From Acinetobacter sp. LoGeW2-3 (GTDB lineage: Bacteria > Pseudomonadota > Gammaproteobacteria > Pseudomonadales > Moraxellaceae): 64,000 nt of DNA. The stretch lies in NCBI RefSeq assembly GCF_002688565.1, contig NZ_CP024011.1, positions 434,001-498,000 of the forward strand, written 5' to 3'. The translations under genes and the position numbers were made by a program. A model generated the notes under the pieces. That model saw nothing but the letters and a program-made list of their open reading frames with translations. It made no database searches and had not been told where the DNA came from. Position 1 is the first letter of the stretch. Each line of letters opens with the position of its first letter. Below, in pieces: positions 18,063 to 26,392 of the stretch.

Positions 18063-18194
18063 ATGCAGCAAGATCAAAATGTTAGCGTTGATGCCATTCA
18101 ACCTGCACAAGCATTGAAATATATTTTTATTGCCAGCACATTCTACGCTGCTGTTTTAGTCGGTCTAGCTCAACTTTTTGTTGCCGCACTCTAA
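18063..18194 (+). CDS. Small single-pass membrane protein (43 aa), function unknown
   Basis: Short frame MQQDQNVSVDAIQPAQALKY... with one hydrophobic helix in the second half (residues about 20-43) ending FVAAL. ATG at 18063 has GGAG about 10 bases upstream, and the frame fills the plsC-hflX gap without overlapping anything. Composition (polar N-terminus, Ala/Leu/Phe helix) looks like a real inner-membrane micropeptide. I recognise no family. Conservation in other Acinetobacter would decide whether it is translated. Confidence 0.55.
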   Translation: MQQDQNVSVDAIQPAQALKYIFIASTFYAAVLVGLAQLFVAAL

Positions 18195-18283
18195 CCAAAA
18201 CTCACAGAGCACTGCTATCTGTCCCTGCCTTTTTCAACTAAAATGAGTTTCATTAAAAAATTTTAAAGTAGAGTGTGGACTGA

Positions 18284-19624
18284 GTGGAATATTTTGAACA
18301 GCATCGTGCCAAAGATCGTGTCATTCTGGTCAGCGTGACCGTGCAGATGCTGGAGGATCTGGATGCAGAAGAGTTTCACCTGTTGGCAAGTTCAGCAGGC
18401 GCAGAAATTCTTGAGCATATGCATGCTCAGCGTTTAAGACCCGATCCTAAATATTTTATCGGTTCCGGCAAGGCTGAAGAAATTGCAGAAAAAGTCGAAG
18501 CCCTCGAAGCCGATCTGGTGATTTTTGATCATACCCTCACCCCGGCTCAGGCGCGTAACCTTGAACGCGTTGTTAAATGTCGTGTTGTGGATCGAACTGA
18601 ACTTATTCTGGATATCTTCGCGCTGCGTGCTCGTACCTATGAAGGTAAGTTACAAGTCGAACTGGCCCAGCTACAGCACCTATCCTCCCGGTTAATTCGT
18701 AGTCGTGGCAATCTGGATAGCCAAAAGGGTGGTATCGGTTTACGTGGACCAGGTGAAACTTTACTGGAAACCGATCGCCGTTTGCTGCGTGTACGTATGG
18801 GACAATTGAAAGCTCGTTTAGATAAAGTCCGTCAGACCCGGATGCAAGGTCGTGTGGCCCGTCAAAAAGCTGCCGTCCCTACGATTTCCTTAGTTGGTTA
18901 TACCAATGCCGGCAAATCCACCCTGTTTAACATCCTCGCAGATAGCGATGTCTATGCAGCTGATCAATTATTTGCCACACTCGATCCGACTTTACGTCGT
19001 TTAGACTGGGAAGGAATCGGTACGGTGGTACTGGCAGATACAGTAGGGTTTGTGCGTAATCTGTCCCACTCTCTGGTGGAATCGTTTAAGGCGACTTTAG
19101 AAGAAACTTTAGAAGCAACTTTACTACTCCATGTGATTGACTCCAGTAGCCCAGAAATTCTGGAACAGATTGATGCTGTAGAAAGTGTGCTTAAGGAAAT
19201 CGGTGCAAATGTACCGGTACTTCGTGTCTACAATAAAATTGACCGAAGCGGTGAAGAAGCCAAGATTGTCTATCACAAACCCAATCAGCCAGAACGGGTG
19301 TATATGTCTGCCCATACTGGAGAAGGTATTGACCTGTTACGTAAGGCAGTACATGAAGCATTGATGGGAGAACTGCAAAAGTTTGACCTGAAGTTACAGC
19401 CTGCACATGGCAAATTACGTAATCAACTTTATGATCTAAATGTGATTCAATCCGAGCATTATGACGAGCAAGGTCAATTACATTTACAGGTCAGTATTGC
19501 CCCGCAGAAACTGGCACAAATCATCCGTCGGGCACATTTATCACTAGAAGATATCCTGGGTGACCAAGCAGTTCAGTTTCAACGACCACTTGAAGAATTT
19601 GAAATACAAGATAAGATCGATTAA
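18284..19624 (+). CDS. hflX: GTPase HflX (ribosome-splitting factor)
   Basis: A 446-residue TRAFAC-class GTPase with an N-terminal HflX domain (DPKYFIGSGKAEEI, VIFDHTLTPAQARNLE), a coiled-coil linker (about 155-190), and the G domain VGYTNAGKST, DTVGF and YNKID. It rescues stalled ribosomes after heat stress in E. coli. Start is GTG at 18284. In E. coli hflX follows hfq; here hfq is absent from the vicinity and a CidA/CidB pair follows 32 bp downstream. Confidence 0.95.
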   Translation: MEYFEQHRAKDRVILVSVTVQMLEDLDAEEFHLLASSAGAEILEHMHAQRLRPDPKYFIGSGKAEEIAEKVEALEADLVIFDHTLTPAQARNLERVVKCRVVDRTELILDIFALRARTYEGKLQVELAQLQHLSSRLIRSRGNLDSQKGGIGLRGPGETLLETDRRLLRVRMGQLKARLDKVRQTRMQGRVARQKAAVPTISLVGYTNAGKSTLFNILADSDVYAADQLFATLDPTLRRLDWEGIGTVVLADTVGFVRNLSHSLVESFKATLEETLEATLLLHVIDSSSPEILEQIDAVESVLKEIGANVPVLRVYNKIDRSGEEAKIVYHKPNQPERVYMSAHTGEGIDLLRKAVHEALMGELQKFDLKLQPAHGKLRNQLYDLNVIQSEHYDEQGQLHLQVSIAPQKLAQIIRRAHLSLEDILGDQAVQFQRPLEEFEIQDKID

Positions 19625-19656
19625 AACTTGATAAATCAAATTAAATAGACCCCAAA

Positions 19657-20028
19657 ATGAACTGGATTAAACGTATAGATTGGCCAGCATGGATCGGCAC
19701 GCTGCTTCTTATTATTGTCTTTCGGGAAGCAGCTGTATGGATTATGACTCAGCTAAATCACCCTGAGTTAGGTAACCTGGTCGGCTTAATCAGCCTGCTC
19801 ATTGTCCTATTCACTTGGCGCCGCTGGAGCAAACTTCCTGTCCGCCTAGTGGATACCAACAACAAGATTATGAAAGAAAGTGCTTTTGCATTTTTACCTG
19901 TCAGTGCTGGCTCACTGATGATGCTGGTGCATATGGGACATAAAATTCCGGCCTTTCTACTCATTTTATTTGTGAGCACGCTCATCCCATTATGGGTCTA
20001 TGCAAAAATGGCCAAGCGCTGGCTTTAG
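19657..20028 (+). CDS. CidA/LrgA family membrane protein
   Basis: A 123-residue protein with four hydrophobic segments and the LrgA/CidA pattern: PELGNLVGLISLLIVLF, then KESAFAFLPVSAGSLMML. These holin-like proteins modulate murein hydrolase activity, and some related systems move small organic acids; role here is undetermined. It is followed 9 bp later by the LrgB/CidB gene, the standard two-gene unit. Confidence 0.85.
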   Translation: MNWIKRIDWPAWIGTLLLIIVFREAAVWIMTQLNHPELGNLVGLISLLIVLFTWRRWSKLPVRLVDTNNKIMKESAFAFLPVSAGSLMMLVHMGHKIPAFLLILFVSTLIPLWVYAKMAKRWL

Positions 20029-20037
20029 GAGATCACT

Positions 20038-20712
20038 ATGTTATCTATACTTTATGGTTTCCTGATCACGCTGGTGGCCTATCTTGCAGCAAAACCATGT
20101 AACCGCGTGGTTCCGAAAATTCCAGTAATTGTCTTCGGCATGTTCTTCGTATTGGCGATTCTGTTTGTACTCGGTGTGCCTTATGAACATTATACTCAAG
20201 ACACCAATCCCCTATTTAACCGTCTTTTAGGCTACGTTACAGTTGCCCTGGCAATTCCTCTAGCAGCGATGCGTTATGATGACCTGCCATTAAAAGGGGT
20301 GATTGGAATTCTGATCTTTGCCAGTATCAGTGCGGTGGCTCTGCCAATGGGACTTGCTTACCTGTTACATATGGCATCTGGCGACATCATGGCCTTTGCC
20401 ACTCGTGCAGTGACTACACCGATTGCGATTAACATTGCGACTTTACTGGATGCTCCAATTAGTCTGGTAATTCTGATTGTAATTTTGTCTGGCGTTATTG
20501 GCGCCGCATTTTCACCGCTGATTCTGCGTCATATCAATGATGAACGCGCTTCTGGTCTTGCCCTAGGTTTAGCAGCACATGCGATCGGGACGGCGCAGGC
20601 TTGGCAACGTGGTAGTGTGGCGGGTCGATATGCTGCATTCGGCATGGCAGTGAATGCCGTCTTTACAGCTCTGTGGCTACCGACCTTTATTTTATATCTT
20701 CAACATCTCTAA
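20038..20712 (+). CDS. CidB/LrgB family membrane protein
   Basis: A 224-residue multipass protein with the LrgB signature: ALAIPLAAMRYDDLPL, then RAVTTPIAINIATLLDAPISL (conserved TTPIA), and GLAAHAIGTAQAWQ near the C-terminus. GGAG lies 7-8 bases upstream of ATG 20038. Partner of the preceding CidA-like protein; known systems influence autolysis or pyruvate handling. No LytSR- or CidR-type regulator is adjacent. Confidence 0.9.
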   Translation: MLSILYGFLITLVAYLAAKPCNRVVPKIPVIVFGMFFVLAILFVLGVPYEHYTQDTNPLFNRLLGYVTVALAIPLAAMRYDDLPLKGVIGILIFASISAVALPMGLAYLLHMASGDIMAFATRAVTTPIAINIATLLDAPISLVILIVILSGVIGAAFSPLILRHINDERASGLALGLAAHAIGTAQAWQRGSVAGRYAAFGMAVNAVFTALWLPTFILYLQHL

Positions 20713-20733
20713 TCTGACTGCATCGTCACTCCT

Positions 20734-20762
20734 AGATGACTATATGATTTATATAGTCATCT
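20734..20762 (+). terminator. Hairpin downstream of cidB-like gene, probable terminator
   Basis: Perfect 11-bp inverted repeat AGATGACTATA / TATAGTCATCT, followed by a T-rich but interrupted tract. Confidence 0.5.
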
Positions 20763-21132
20763 TATTCTTATATCAACGTACATAAAAAACATTAGGTTTA
20801 AGCTTTTAATGGCAAATGAGCCACTTTATAAACCTCACTTAAGTTTCATATTCATGATTCAAGTGACTTAAATGACAAGTTTAAATTGAGTAATTTTATG
20901 GATTTATCACACTTAAAGTCATTTTAGTATTGCAAAATCCACCTCATTTTCTCTTAAATTATAATCTGTCTCTCAAGTCACTTATTTTTTATATTTTTAT
21001 TTCACTTTCTTACACTTAACTCAATGTGTGATGAAAATCACATTTCTATTTCCAAGAAAATTGCTATACTCTCTCAGACTTAAGTATGAGTCTCTGCCTA
21101 TATTCAACTTGCATTTTTTTATATAAGGTTGT

Positions 21133-21204
21133 ATGAATAATAAACATATCGATTTTTTAAAATCTTTATGGATTAAAACTTCATATGCAGCAAGAATGAA
21201 GTAA
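21133..21204 (+). CDS. Possible leader or micropeptide ORF (23 aa)
   Basis: ATG at 21133 with AAGG 5 bases upstream opens MNNKHIDFLKSLWIKTSYAARMK and stops 39 bp before the next gene. Short, basic, no family. It could be chance. Confidence 0.22.
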   Translation: MNNKHIDFLKSLWIKTSYAARMK

Positions 21205-21243
21205 ATCAAATGGATATTTGATTTTGAAATATAGGGAATTTAA

Positions 21244-21684
21244 ATGAAAACAATGAGTGTTTTCAGGACATCAGGTGCTGCTTGGTCATTGGGTTCAATT
21301 TCTTGTGGAGAGGAATATGGAACCATCTGGCAACAGATGCTTGACAAGACAGATTCAGCCATGGTCCTGATTGAACTGGTGAAGCATAAAGATGGCTTAC
21401 TTGGAGATTTAAGCAGATCTTTGTCTAATCCACGTCTTGGTCATAAACCAATGAGAGGAAATGCAGATCATTTGCTATCTACTCAGAACTCATTTGAAAT
21501 ACTGGAGCGAAAAGCCTTCAATAACTTGAATTTTACTACATTACCTCATGCTGAAAATGCTTCGCTGCAAACAGCATTTGATCTACATATTCATGACCTG
21601 ATTCAACAGGTCGCTATCAATGGCAATCCCTTAAATTTATATGACCATACTCAAATTTCGGTCATGGGACTTAAACACAACTGA
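21244..21684 (+). CDS. Diverged or decaying DUF2147-like paralogue
   Basis: The 146-residue product matches no family cleanly but aligns with the next gene's DUF2147 protein: GTIWQQMLDKTDS against GTWQQIDDKTGSP, shared ...IE..K...G...G... and P-R-G spacing, and a C-terminal DLHIHD...NGNPLNLYDHTQISVMGL against DPLAGK...NASGKRLTLRGYVGVSALG. The signal peptide and the Cys-x2-Cys are lost. A good ribosome site (AGGG) remains. I infer a tandem duplicate under relaxed selection; it may not be functional. Confidence 0.55.
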   Translation: MKTMSVFRTSGAAWSLGSISCGEEYGTIWQQMLDKTDSAMVLIELVKHKDGLLGDLSRSLSNPRLGHKPMRGNADHLLSTQNSFEILERKAFNNLNFTTLPHAENASLQTAFDLHIHDLIQQVAINGNPLNLYDHTQISVMGLKHN

Positions 21685-21753
21685 ATTTTTACTGCAGACT
21701 GATCGAAAAATAATTAGTGACCGTCTGTAATAAACAACATGGGGATGATTAAT

Positions 21754-22203
21754 ATGAAAAAATCTAAAATCGCAATGATGCTAATGGGTGCTTGTATGAC
21801 TGTGTCAGCTTTTGCACAGGACTTGACAGGAACTTGGCAACAAATTGATGATAAAACTGGCTCCCCTAAAGCCATCATTGAAATTCGCAAAGAAACTAAT
21901 GGTACTTTCGTGGGTAAAATCGTTAAAGTAACGCCTCGCCCAGGTTATACACCTCAAAAAAGCTGTAATAACTGCCCGGCACCATATACCAATCAACCGA
22001 TTCTCGGTATGGATGTTCTTACGGGTTTGAAGCATGTAGAAGGCACCAATAACTACGAAAAAGGCCGTGTGATTGATCCATTGGCAGGCAAAATCTATGA
22101 TGCCAAAGTTCGTTTGAATGCCAGTGGCAAACGTTTAACCCTGCGTGGTTATGTGGGTGTATCTGCTTTAGGTCGTAGCCAGACCTGGATTCGTCAAGAC
22201 TAA
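21754..22203 (+). CDS. Exported DUF2147 protein
   Basis: A 149-residue protein with a signal peptide (MKKSKIAMMLMGACMTVSAFA, cleavage before QDL) and one DUF2147 domain: LTGTWQQIDDKTGSPKAI, GKIVKVTPRPGY, a Cys-x2-Cys in KSCNNCPAP that may form a disulfide, and LTLRGYVGVSALGRSQTW. The family is a small periplasmic beta-barrel-like domain of unknown function, common in Acinetobacter. ATG at 21754 has GGGGA 8 bases upstream; ATGs at 21739 and 21745 are alternatives. Confidence 0.85.
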   Translation: MKKSKIAMMLMGACMTVSAFAQDLTGTWQQIDDKTGSPKAIIEIRKETNGTFVGKIVKVTPRPGYTPQKSCNNCPAPYTNQPILGMDVLTGLKHVEGTNNYEKGRVIDPLAGKIYDAKVRLNASGKRLTLRGYVGVSALGRSQTWIRQD

Positions 22204-22225
22204 TCCACAGCTGGTTGAGCAAAAT

Positions 22226-22256
22226 AAAAAAGCCACGTTTTCACGTGGCTTTTTTT
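22226..22256. terminator. Bidirectional terminator between DUF2147 gene and apaH
   Basis: AGCCACGT / ACGTGGCT stem with a TTTC loop and A/T runs on both sides. Confidence 0.88.
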
Positions 22257-22268
22257 GATTTGAATAGC

Positions 22269-23114
22269 TTAAAACACTGGATTATCAACCGCGAACATCT
22301 GCTGGTCTTCCAAACGAAAAGCCATCAGCTGATTTCCCCAGACACAGCCACCATCAACGTTCTGGATTCGATCCGAGATTTTCTTGCCTTGTAGGCCTGC
22401 CCAGTGACCAAATACGATCTGATGGGTCTGCGCCGCTTTAGATTTAAACTCAAACCACGGCTTAAAGCCTTCCGGCATTGGATCATCCAGTGATTCCTTA
22501 AAGCTGTATTCCAAGCGCCCTTCTGCATCGGTCAAACGCATCCGGGTCAGATAGTTCACAATACAGCGTAGACGCTCATGACCCTGCAAATCATCTGACC
22601 AGAGTGTAGGTTCTTTCCCGAACATCTCTTTTAGGAATGCATCCACCACTTCGAAATCTTCATGCGCAATGATGGCTTCTACTTCTTTCGCAAGCTGTGC
22701 CGTTTTCTCTGCATCCCAGATGTTAGGAATACCTGAATGCGTCAACACCGTCTGTTCGTTAGGGAACAGGCACATCGGCTGTTTACGCAACCAGTCAATC
22801 AGGTCATCACTGTCGATCGCATCAATCACATCACGCACATTATCTTTGTCTTTAACAGGTTTAATCCCACGCGCGCAGGCTAATAAAGTTAAGTCGTGGT
22901 TGCCCAGCACTGTTGCAGCCACACCATTATCAACCAGCTTTTTAATGAAGCGTAGTGCACCCAGCGAGTTTTCACCTCGCGCCACCAGATCACCAGCAAA
23001 CCAAATAAAGTCCTGATCAGCATCAAAACGGATTTCTTTCAGCAATGCCTTCAAGGCCTCAAAACAGCCTTGTACATCACCAATCACATAGTTGTATCGA
23101 ACAGTGCGGGTCAT
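22269..23114 (-). CDS. apaH: Symmetrical bis(5'-nucleosyl)-tetraphosphatase ApaH
   Basis: Hydrolyses Ap4A to two ADP and removes Np4 caps from RNA in E. coli. The 281-residue metallophosphatase shows GDVQGC (12-17), WFAGDLVARGENS and LGNHD metal-ligand motifs, then LTHSGIPNIW and GHWAGL. It is the last gene of a pdxA-rsmA-apaH operon, 5 bp after rsmA, an arrangement also seen in enterobacteria. Confidence 0.96.
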   Translation of the reverse strand: MTRTVRYNYVIGDVQGCFEALKALLKEIRFDADQDFIWFAGDLVARGENSLGALRFIKKLVDNGVAATVLGNHDLTLLACARGIKPVKDKDNVRDVIDAIDSDDLIDWLRKQPMCLFPNEQTVLTHSGIPNIWDAEKTAQLAKEVEAIIAHEDFEVVDAFLKEMFGKEPTLWSDDLQGHERLRCIVNYLTRMRLTDAEGRLEYSFKESLDDPMPEGFKPWFEFKSKAAQTHQIVFGHWAGLQGKKISDRIQNVDGGCVWGNQLMAFRLEDQQMFAVDNPVF

Positions 23115-23119
23115 TATTT

Positions 23120-23932
23120 TTAAGCTACCATTTGATCAGATAAAGCAACGAATTGAGCAAGAGTTAAAGTCTCGGGACGTGCCATTGGATCTACGCCAGC
23201 ATTCTCAAAACCGTCTTCAACCAGCATACCTTTTAAGCTATTACGCAAAGTTTTACGACGTTGGGTAAATACATGCGAAACCAGACGTGCCAAGGCTTTC
23301 TCATCTTTCGCCACAATCGGTTTCACATCGTATGGCTCTAAACGGAACACCGCTGAAGTCACTTTTGGTGGTGGATTGAAAGAGCCCGGTGGCACCTCAA
23401 ACAGGAAAGTTGGCTTGCAGTAATACTGAATCATCACTGACAAACGACCATACTCTTTAGTATTTGGAGAAGCTGTAATACGATCAACCACTTCTTTTTG
23501 CAGCATGAAGTGCATGTCTTTAACTTTGTCACCGAATTCCAAGAGATGGAACAACAATGGTGTCGAGATGTTATAAGGCAGGTTCCCAACTACACGTAAC
23601 GGACGACCTTCTTCAAATAAGTTAGTGAAGTCGTATTTCAGCGCATCTGTTTCGACAATCGTTAAACGTTCAGGATGTGGCACACGACCCGGCAAGCCTG
23701 CAGCCAAGTCACGGTCAAGCTCGATCACGGTTAAAGCATCACATTCACCAATTAAAGGTGAGGTTAAAGCAGCCAGACCCGGACCAATTTCAACAATATT
23801 TTCGCCTGCACGCGGATTCACTGAACGCACAATTTTGGCAATGACACGTTGGTCATGTAAGAAGTTTTGACCAAAACGCTTACGCGTGTGATGCCCTTCA
23901 TCTTTTGGGTTTAAGGCATTAATCTGATACAT
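23120..23932 (-). CDS. rsmA: 16S rRNA dimethyladenosine transferase RsmA (KsgA)
   Basis: Dimethylates A1518 and A1519 of 16S rRNA late in 30S assembly; loss gives kasugamycin resistance. The 270-residue protein has RKRFGQNFLHD, the SAM motif VEIGPGLAALT, catalytic NLPYNIS and the PPPKVTSAV segment. ATG at 23932 (MYQINAL) has GGAAA 7 bases upstream and fits homologues; ATG 23938 or TTG 23944 would add a few residues. It lies in the pdxA-rsmA-apaH operon. Confidence 0.96.
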   Translation of the reverse strand: MYQINALNPKDEGHHTRKRFGQNFLHDQRVIAKIVRSVNPRAGENIVEIGPGLAALTSPLIGECDALTVIELDRDLAAGLPGRVPHPERLTIVETDALKYDFTNLFEEGRPLRVVGNLPYNISTPLLFHLLEFGDKVKDMHFMLQKEVVDRITASPNTKEYGRLSVMIQYYCKPTFLFEVPPGSFNPPPKVTSAVFRLEPYDVKPIVAKDEKALARLVSHVFTQRRKTLRNSLKGMLVEDGFENAGVDPMARPETLTLAQFVALSDQMVA

Positions 23933-23962
23933 AGACATTTCCAACGTGTAATAAAGACGAGA

Positions 23963-24931
23963 TCATTGACGCGCTAAATCCAGCGCCAAATCCACAGCCA
24001 CATGTAAGCTTGAGCTTTTCGCAAGACCTGTACCTGCGAGGGAGAGTGCTGTGCCGTGATCGACAGAAGTTCGGATAAACGGTAAGCCCAAAGTAATATT
24101 GATGGCTTCACCAAAGCCCTGAGATTTTAACACAGGTAAACCCTGATCGTGATACATCGCCAGAACAGCATCAGCATCTTTTAAATTTTCAGGAGTAAAT
24201 AAAGTATCGGCAGGCAGGCTTAAACTCATGTTGATGCCTTGCGCACGATAAGTTTCCAGTACTGGATTGATCACTTCAATCTCTTCCATGCCCAAATAAC
24301 CACCCTCACCTGCATGCGGATTTAAACCACAAACCAGAATATGTGGATGTTCGATTTTAAATTTGGATCTCAGGTCGTGAATCAGGATATCAATCACCTG
24401 ATGGAGACGTTCCGAAGTAATGGCATCAGCGACTGCACGAAGTGGAAGATGGGTCGTTGCTAGAGCCACACGTAAAGTTTTAGTCGCTAGCATCATCACC
24501 ACACGCGGTACACCAGCAAATTCCTGGTAATACTCGGTATGACCGCTGAAATGAATCCCAGCATCATTAATTACCGACTTCTGTACCGGTGCTGTGGCGA
24601 CACCGACACTTTTGCCTGTCATGGCATAATCAGCTGAACGACGTAATTGTTCCAGCACATAAGCTGCGTTATGGTGGTTTAGCTCACCCAATACTACTGG
24701 TTCTTTTAAAGGCACATGCTCGACATAGAGCTGACCTTTTTCTGAGGAAGATATCTGTCCATTATATTCAACCAGCTCTATGGCCAGATTTAATTGTTGG
24801 GCGCGCTGTTGCAGCATTTCCAGATCTGCCAGTATCACAATCGGACGCTCATCGACACGATCTGCAAGGCTTAAACAGATATCAGGACCAATTCCGGCAG
24901 GCTCACCACTGGTGACATATAAAGACAGCAT
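23963..24931 (-). CDS. pdxA: 4-hydroxythreonine-4-phosphate dehydrogenase PdxA
   Basis: NAD-dependent enzyme of DXP-dependent pyridoxal 5'-phosphate synthesis. The 322-residue protein has SGEPAGIGPDICL at the N-terminus, metal-ligand His residues in GHTEYYQEF, NPHAGEGG and MYHDQGLPVLK, and FIRTSVDHGTALSLAGTG near the C-terminus. It is the first gene of the operon with rsmA and apaH and is divergent from rplM. Confidence 0.96.
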   Translation of the reverse strand: MLSLYVTSGEPAGIGPDICLSLADRVDERPIVILADLEMLQQRAQQLNLAIELVEYNGQISSSEKGQLYVEHVPLKEPVVLGELNHHNAAYVLEQLRRSADYAMTGKSVGVATAPVQKSVINDAGIHFSGHTEYYQEFAGVPRVVMMLATKTLRVALATTHLPLRAVADAITSERLHQVIDILIHDLRSKFKIEHPHILVCGLNPHAGEGGYLGMEEIEVINPVLETYRAQGINMSLSLPADTLFTPENLKDADAVLAMYHDQGLPVLKSQGFGEAINITLGLPFIRTSVDHGTALSLAGTGLAKSSSLHVAVDLALDLARQ

Positions 24932-25141
24932 TTTCTTCTCAATTCACTAAGGCCTTCAATAGTATAGCCGTTTCAATCAGGCTTGCGTGCAGCGATCTGT
25001 ACAGTGTTTTGGTCTGTTGTTATTTAAAGAAAAATCTGGGTTACAAATCTTGTCCGCTATTTTTATATTTTCTGCTTAATTTTTCTTCCCTTATGCGTCT
25101 AGATTATATAAAATACAGCGCTTGAAATTTTTAATTTTCAT

Positions 25142-25170
25142 TTGTGATTCTTCACGTATTCGTTTAGAAT
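25142..25170 (+). promoter_or_regulatory. Probable rplM-rpsI promoter
   Basis: TTGTGA (25142-25147), 17-bp spacer, TAGAAT (25165-25170), about 60 bp upstream of rplM in the 301-bp pdxA-rplM gap. Confidence 0.55.
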
Positions 25171-25184
25171 CTCGTCTCCTTTTT

Positions 25185-25209
25185 GTTTGGACTGTTTCTT
25201 AGTCCAAAC
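25185..25209 (+). promoter_or_regulatory. Hairpin in the rplM leader
   Basis: GTTTGGACT / AGTCCAAAC stem with a 7-base loop, 24 bp before the rplM start. Autoregulatory leaders are known for rplM operons in other bacteria; L13 binding here is only inferred. Confidence 0.45.
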
Positions 25210-25232
25210 CAACTATAATAGGTAGTGGTTTA

Positions 25233-25661
25233 ATGAAAACTCTCAGCGCTAAGCCAGCTGAAGTTCAACACGACTGGTACGTTGTTGATGCTTCTGGCAA
25301 AACTCTAGGTCGCCTTGCGACGGAAATCGCTCGTCGTTTACGCGGTAAGCACAAGACTTCTTATACTCCTCACGTTGACACTGGCGACTACATCGTTGTT
25401 ATCAATGCTGAGCAAGTTCAAGTGACTGGTAACAAATCACTTGATAAGAAATACTATCGCCACACTGGTTTCCCTGGTGGTATCCGTGAAACTAACTTCG
25501 AAAAATTAGTTGCTCACAAACCAGAAGAAATCTTCCAACGTGCTGTTAAAGGCATGTTACCAAAAGGTCCTCTTGGTTACGCAATGATCAAGAAAATGAA
25601 AGTGTACGCTGGTACTGAGCATCCTCATACAGCTCAACAGCCACAAGTTTTGGACATCTAA
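25233..25661 (+). CDS. rplM: 50S ribosomal protein L13
   Basis: The 142-residue sequence [41 protein letters not shown] is that of bacterial L13, an early-assembling 50S protein. [16 protein letters not shown] and [19 protein letters not shown] are conserved. It starts the rplM-rpsI operon, 12 bp before rpsI. Codon use is strongly biased, as expected for a highly expressed gene. Confidence 0.99.
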   Translation: MKTLSAKPAEVQHDWYVVDASGKTLGRLATEIARRLRGKHKTSYTPHVDTGDYIVVINAEQVQVTGNKSLDKKYYRHTGFPGGIRETNFEKLVAHKPEEIFQRAVKGMLPKGPLGYAMIKKMKVYAGTEHPHTAQQPQVLDI

Positions 25662-25673
25662 GGGATACAGCAC

Positions 25674-26060
25674 ATGGCTACTAACTATGGTACAGGTCGC
25701 CGTAAGACCGCAACTGCACGTGTTTTCCTATCAGCTGGTACTGGTAAACTCGTAATTAACAACCGTTCTTTAGAACAATACTTCGGTCGTGAGACTGCTC
25801 GTATGGTTGTTAACCAACCGCTTGAGCTTCTTGAAGCGACTAACAAATATGACCTTTACATCACTGTTGCTGGTGGTGGTATCGGTGGTCAAGCAGGCGC
25901 TATCCGTCACGGTATTACTCGTGCACTAATTGCTGCTGACGAAACTCTTAAACCTGCTCTTCGTCAAGCTGGTTTCGTTACTCGTGATGCTCGTGAAGTT
26001 GAACGTAAGAAACTTGGTTTACGTAAAGCTCGTAAACGTCCTCAATTCTCTAAACGTTAA
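25674..26060 (+). CDS. rpsI: 30S ribosomal protein S9
   Basis: A 128-residue S9 protein starting [14 protein letters not shown] and ending in the basic tail [12 protein letters not shown], whose final Arg reaches the P-site tRNA. Middle motifs [15 protein letters not shown] are canonical. Second gene of the rplM-rpsI operon; a strong terminator follows. Confidence 0.99.
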   Translation: MATNYGTGRRKTATARVFLSAGTGKLVINNRSLEQYFGRETARMVVNQPLELLEATNKYDLYITVAGGGIGGQAGAIRHGITRALIAADETLKPALRQAGFVTRDAREVERKKLGLRKARKRPQFSKR

Positions 26061-26079
26061 TTCGTTTACCGAATCGGAC

Positions 26080-26109
26080 AAAAACCCTGGTGTATTCCAG
26101 GGTTTTTTT
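26080..26109 (+). terminator. Terminator of rplM-rpsI
   Basis: ACCCTGG / CCAGGGT hairpin followed by a seven-T run, 20 bp after rpsI. Confidence 0.9.
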
Positions 26110-26145
26110 ATGGCTTTAAATTGACCACTTAGTAGGATTTTAAAA

Positions 26146-26265
26146 TTATTGTTCATGAACATCCTTACCCCATACCCCTTCATGACACCAGAAGGACTTG
26201 GTTAGATAATAGTTGGCTATGCCTATAATAATAAACACGATGATTAAGCCTAAATTCATGATCAT
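26146..26265 (-). CDS. Small membrane protein (39 aa), function unknown
   Basis: Minus-strand ATG at 26265 has AGGAG 9 bases upstream and opens a frame MIMNLGLIIVFIIIGIANYY followed by LTKSFWCHEGVWGKDVHEQ: one strong transmembrane helix and a short polar tail with Trp, Cys and His. It occupies the rpsI-sspA gap, antisense to neither neighbour. The clean ribosome site and amphipathic tail argue for a real gene; no family recognised. Confidence 0.55.
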   Translation of the reverse strand: MIMNLGLIIVFIIIGIANYYLTKSFWCHEGVWGKDVHEQ

Positions 26266-26392
26266 CTTATTCTGCTCCTGTCATTTTTTCTTATAATCTA
26301 CCCTGCCGAAAGCCAATTGGTCCTTTATGCTTCGTGCTTTTTAGGTTGATTTTTAGTATCCTATTCTACTCACTAAAATTTGCTCAGGATTT

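Larger units (their letters stand above)
20713..21243. other. Intergenic region, AT-rich, no certain gene
   Basis: Contains the hairpin at 20734-20762, a TATACT -10-like hexamer at 21064-21069, a short AGACT/AGTCT hairpin around 21078-21095 and a 23-codon frame at 21133-21204. The rest shows no coding signal on either strand. Confidence 0.5.
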
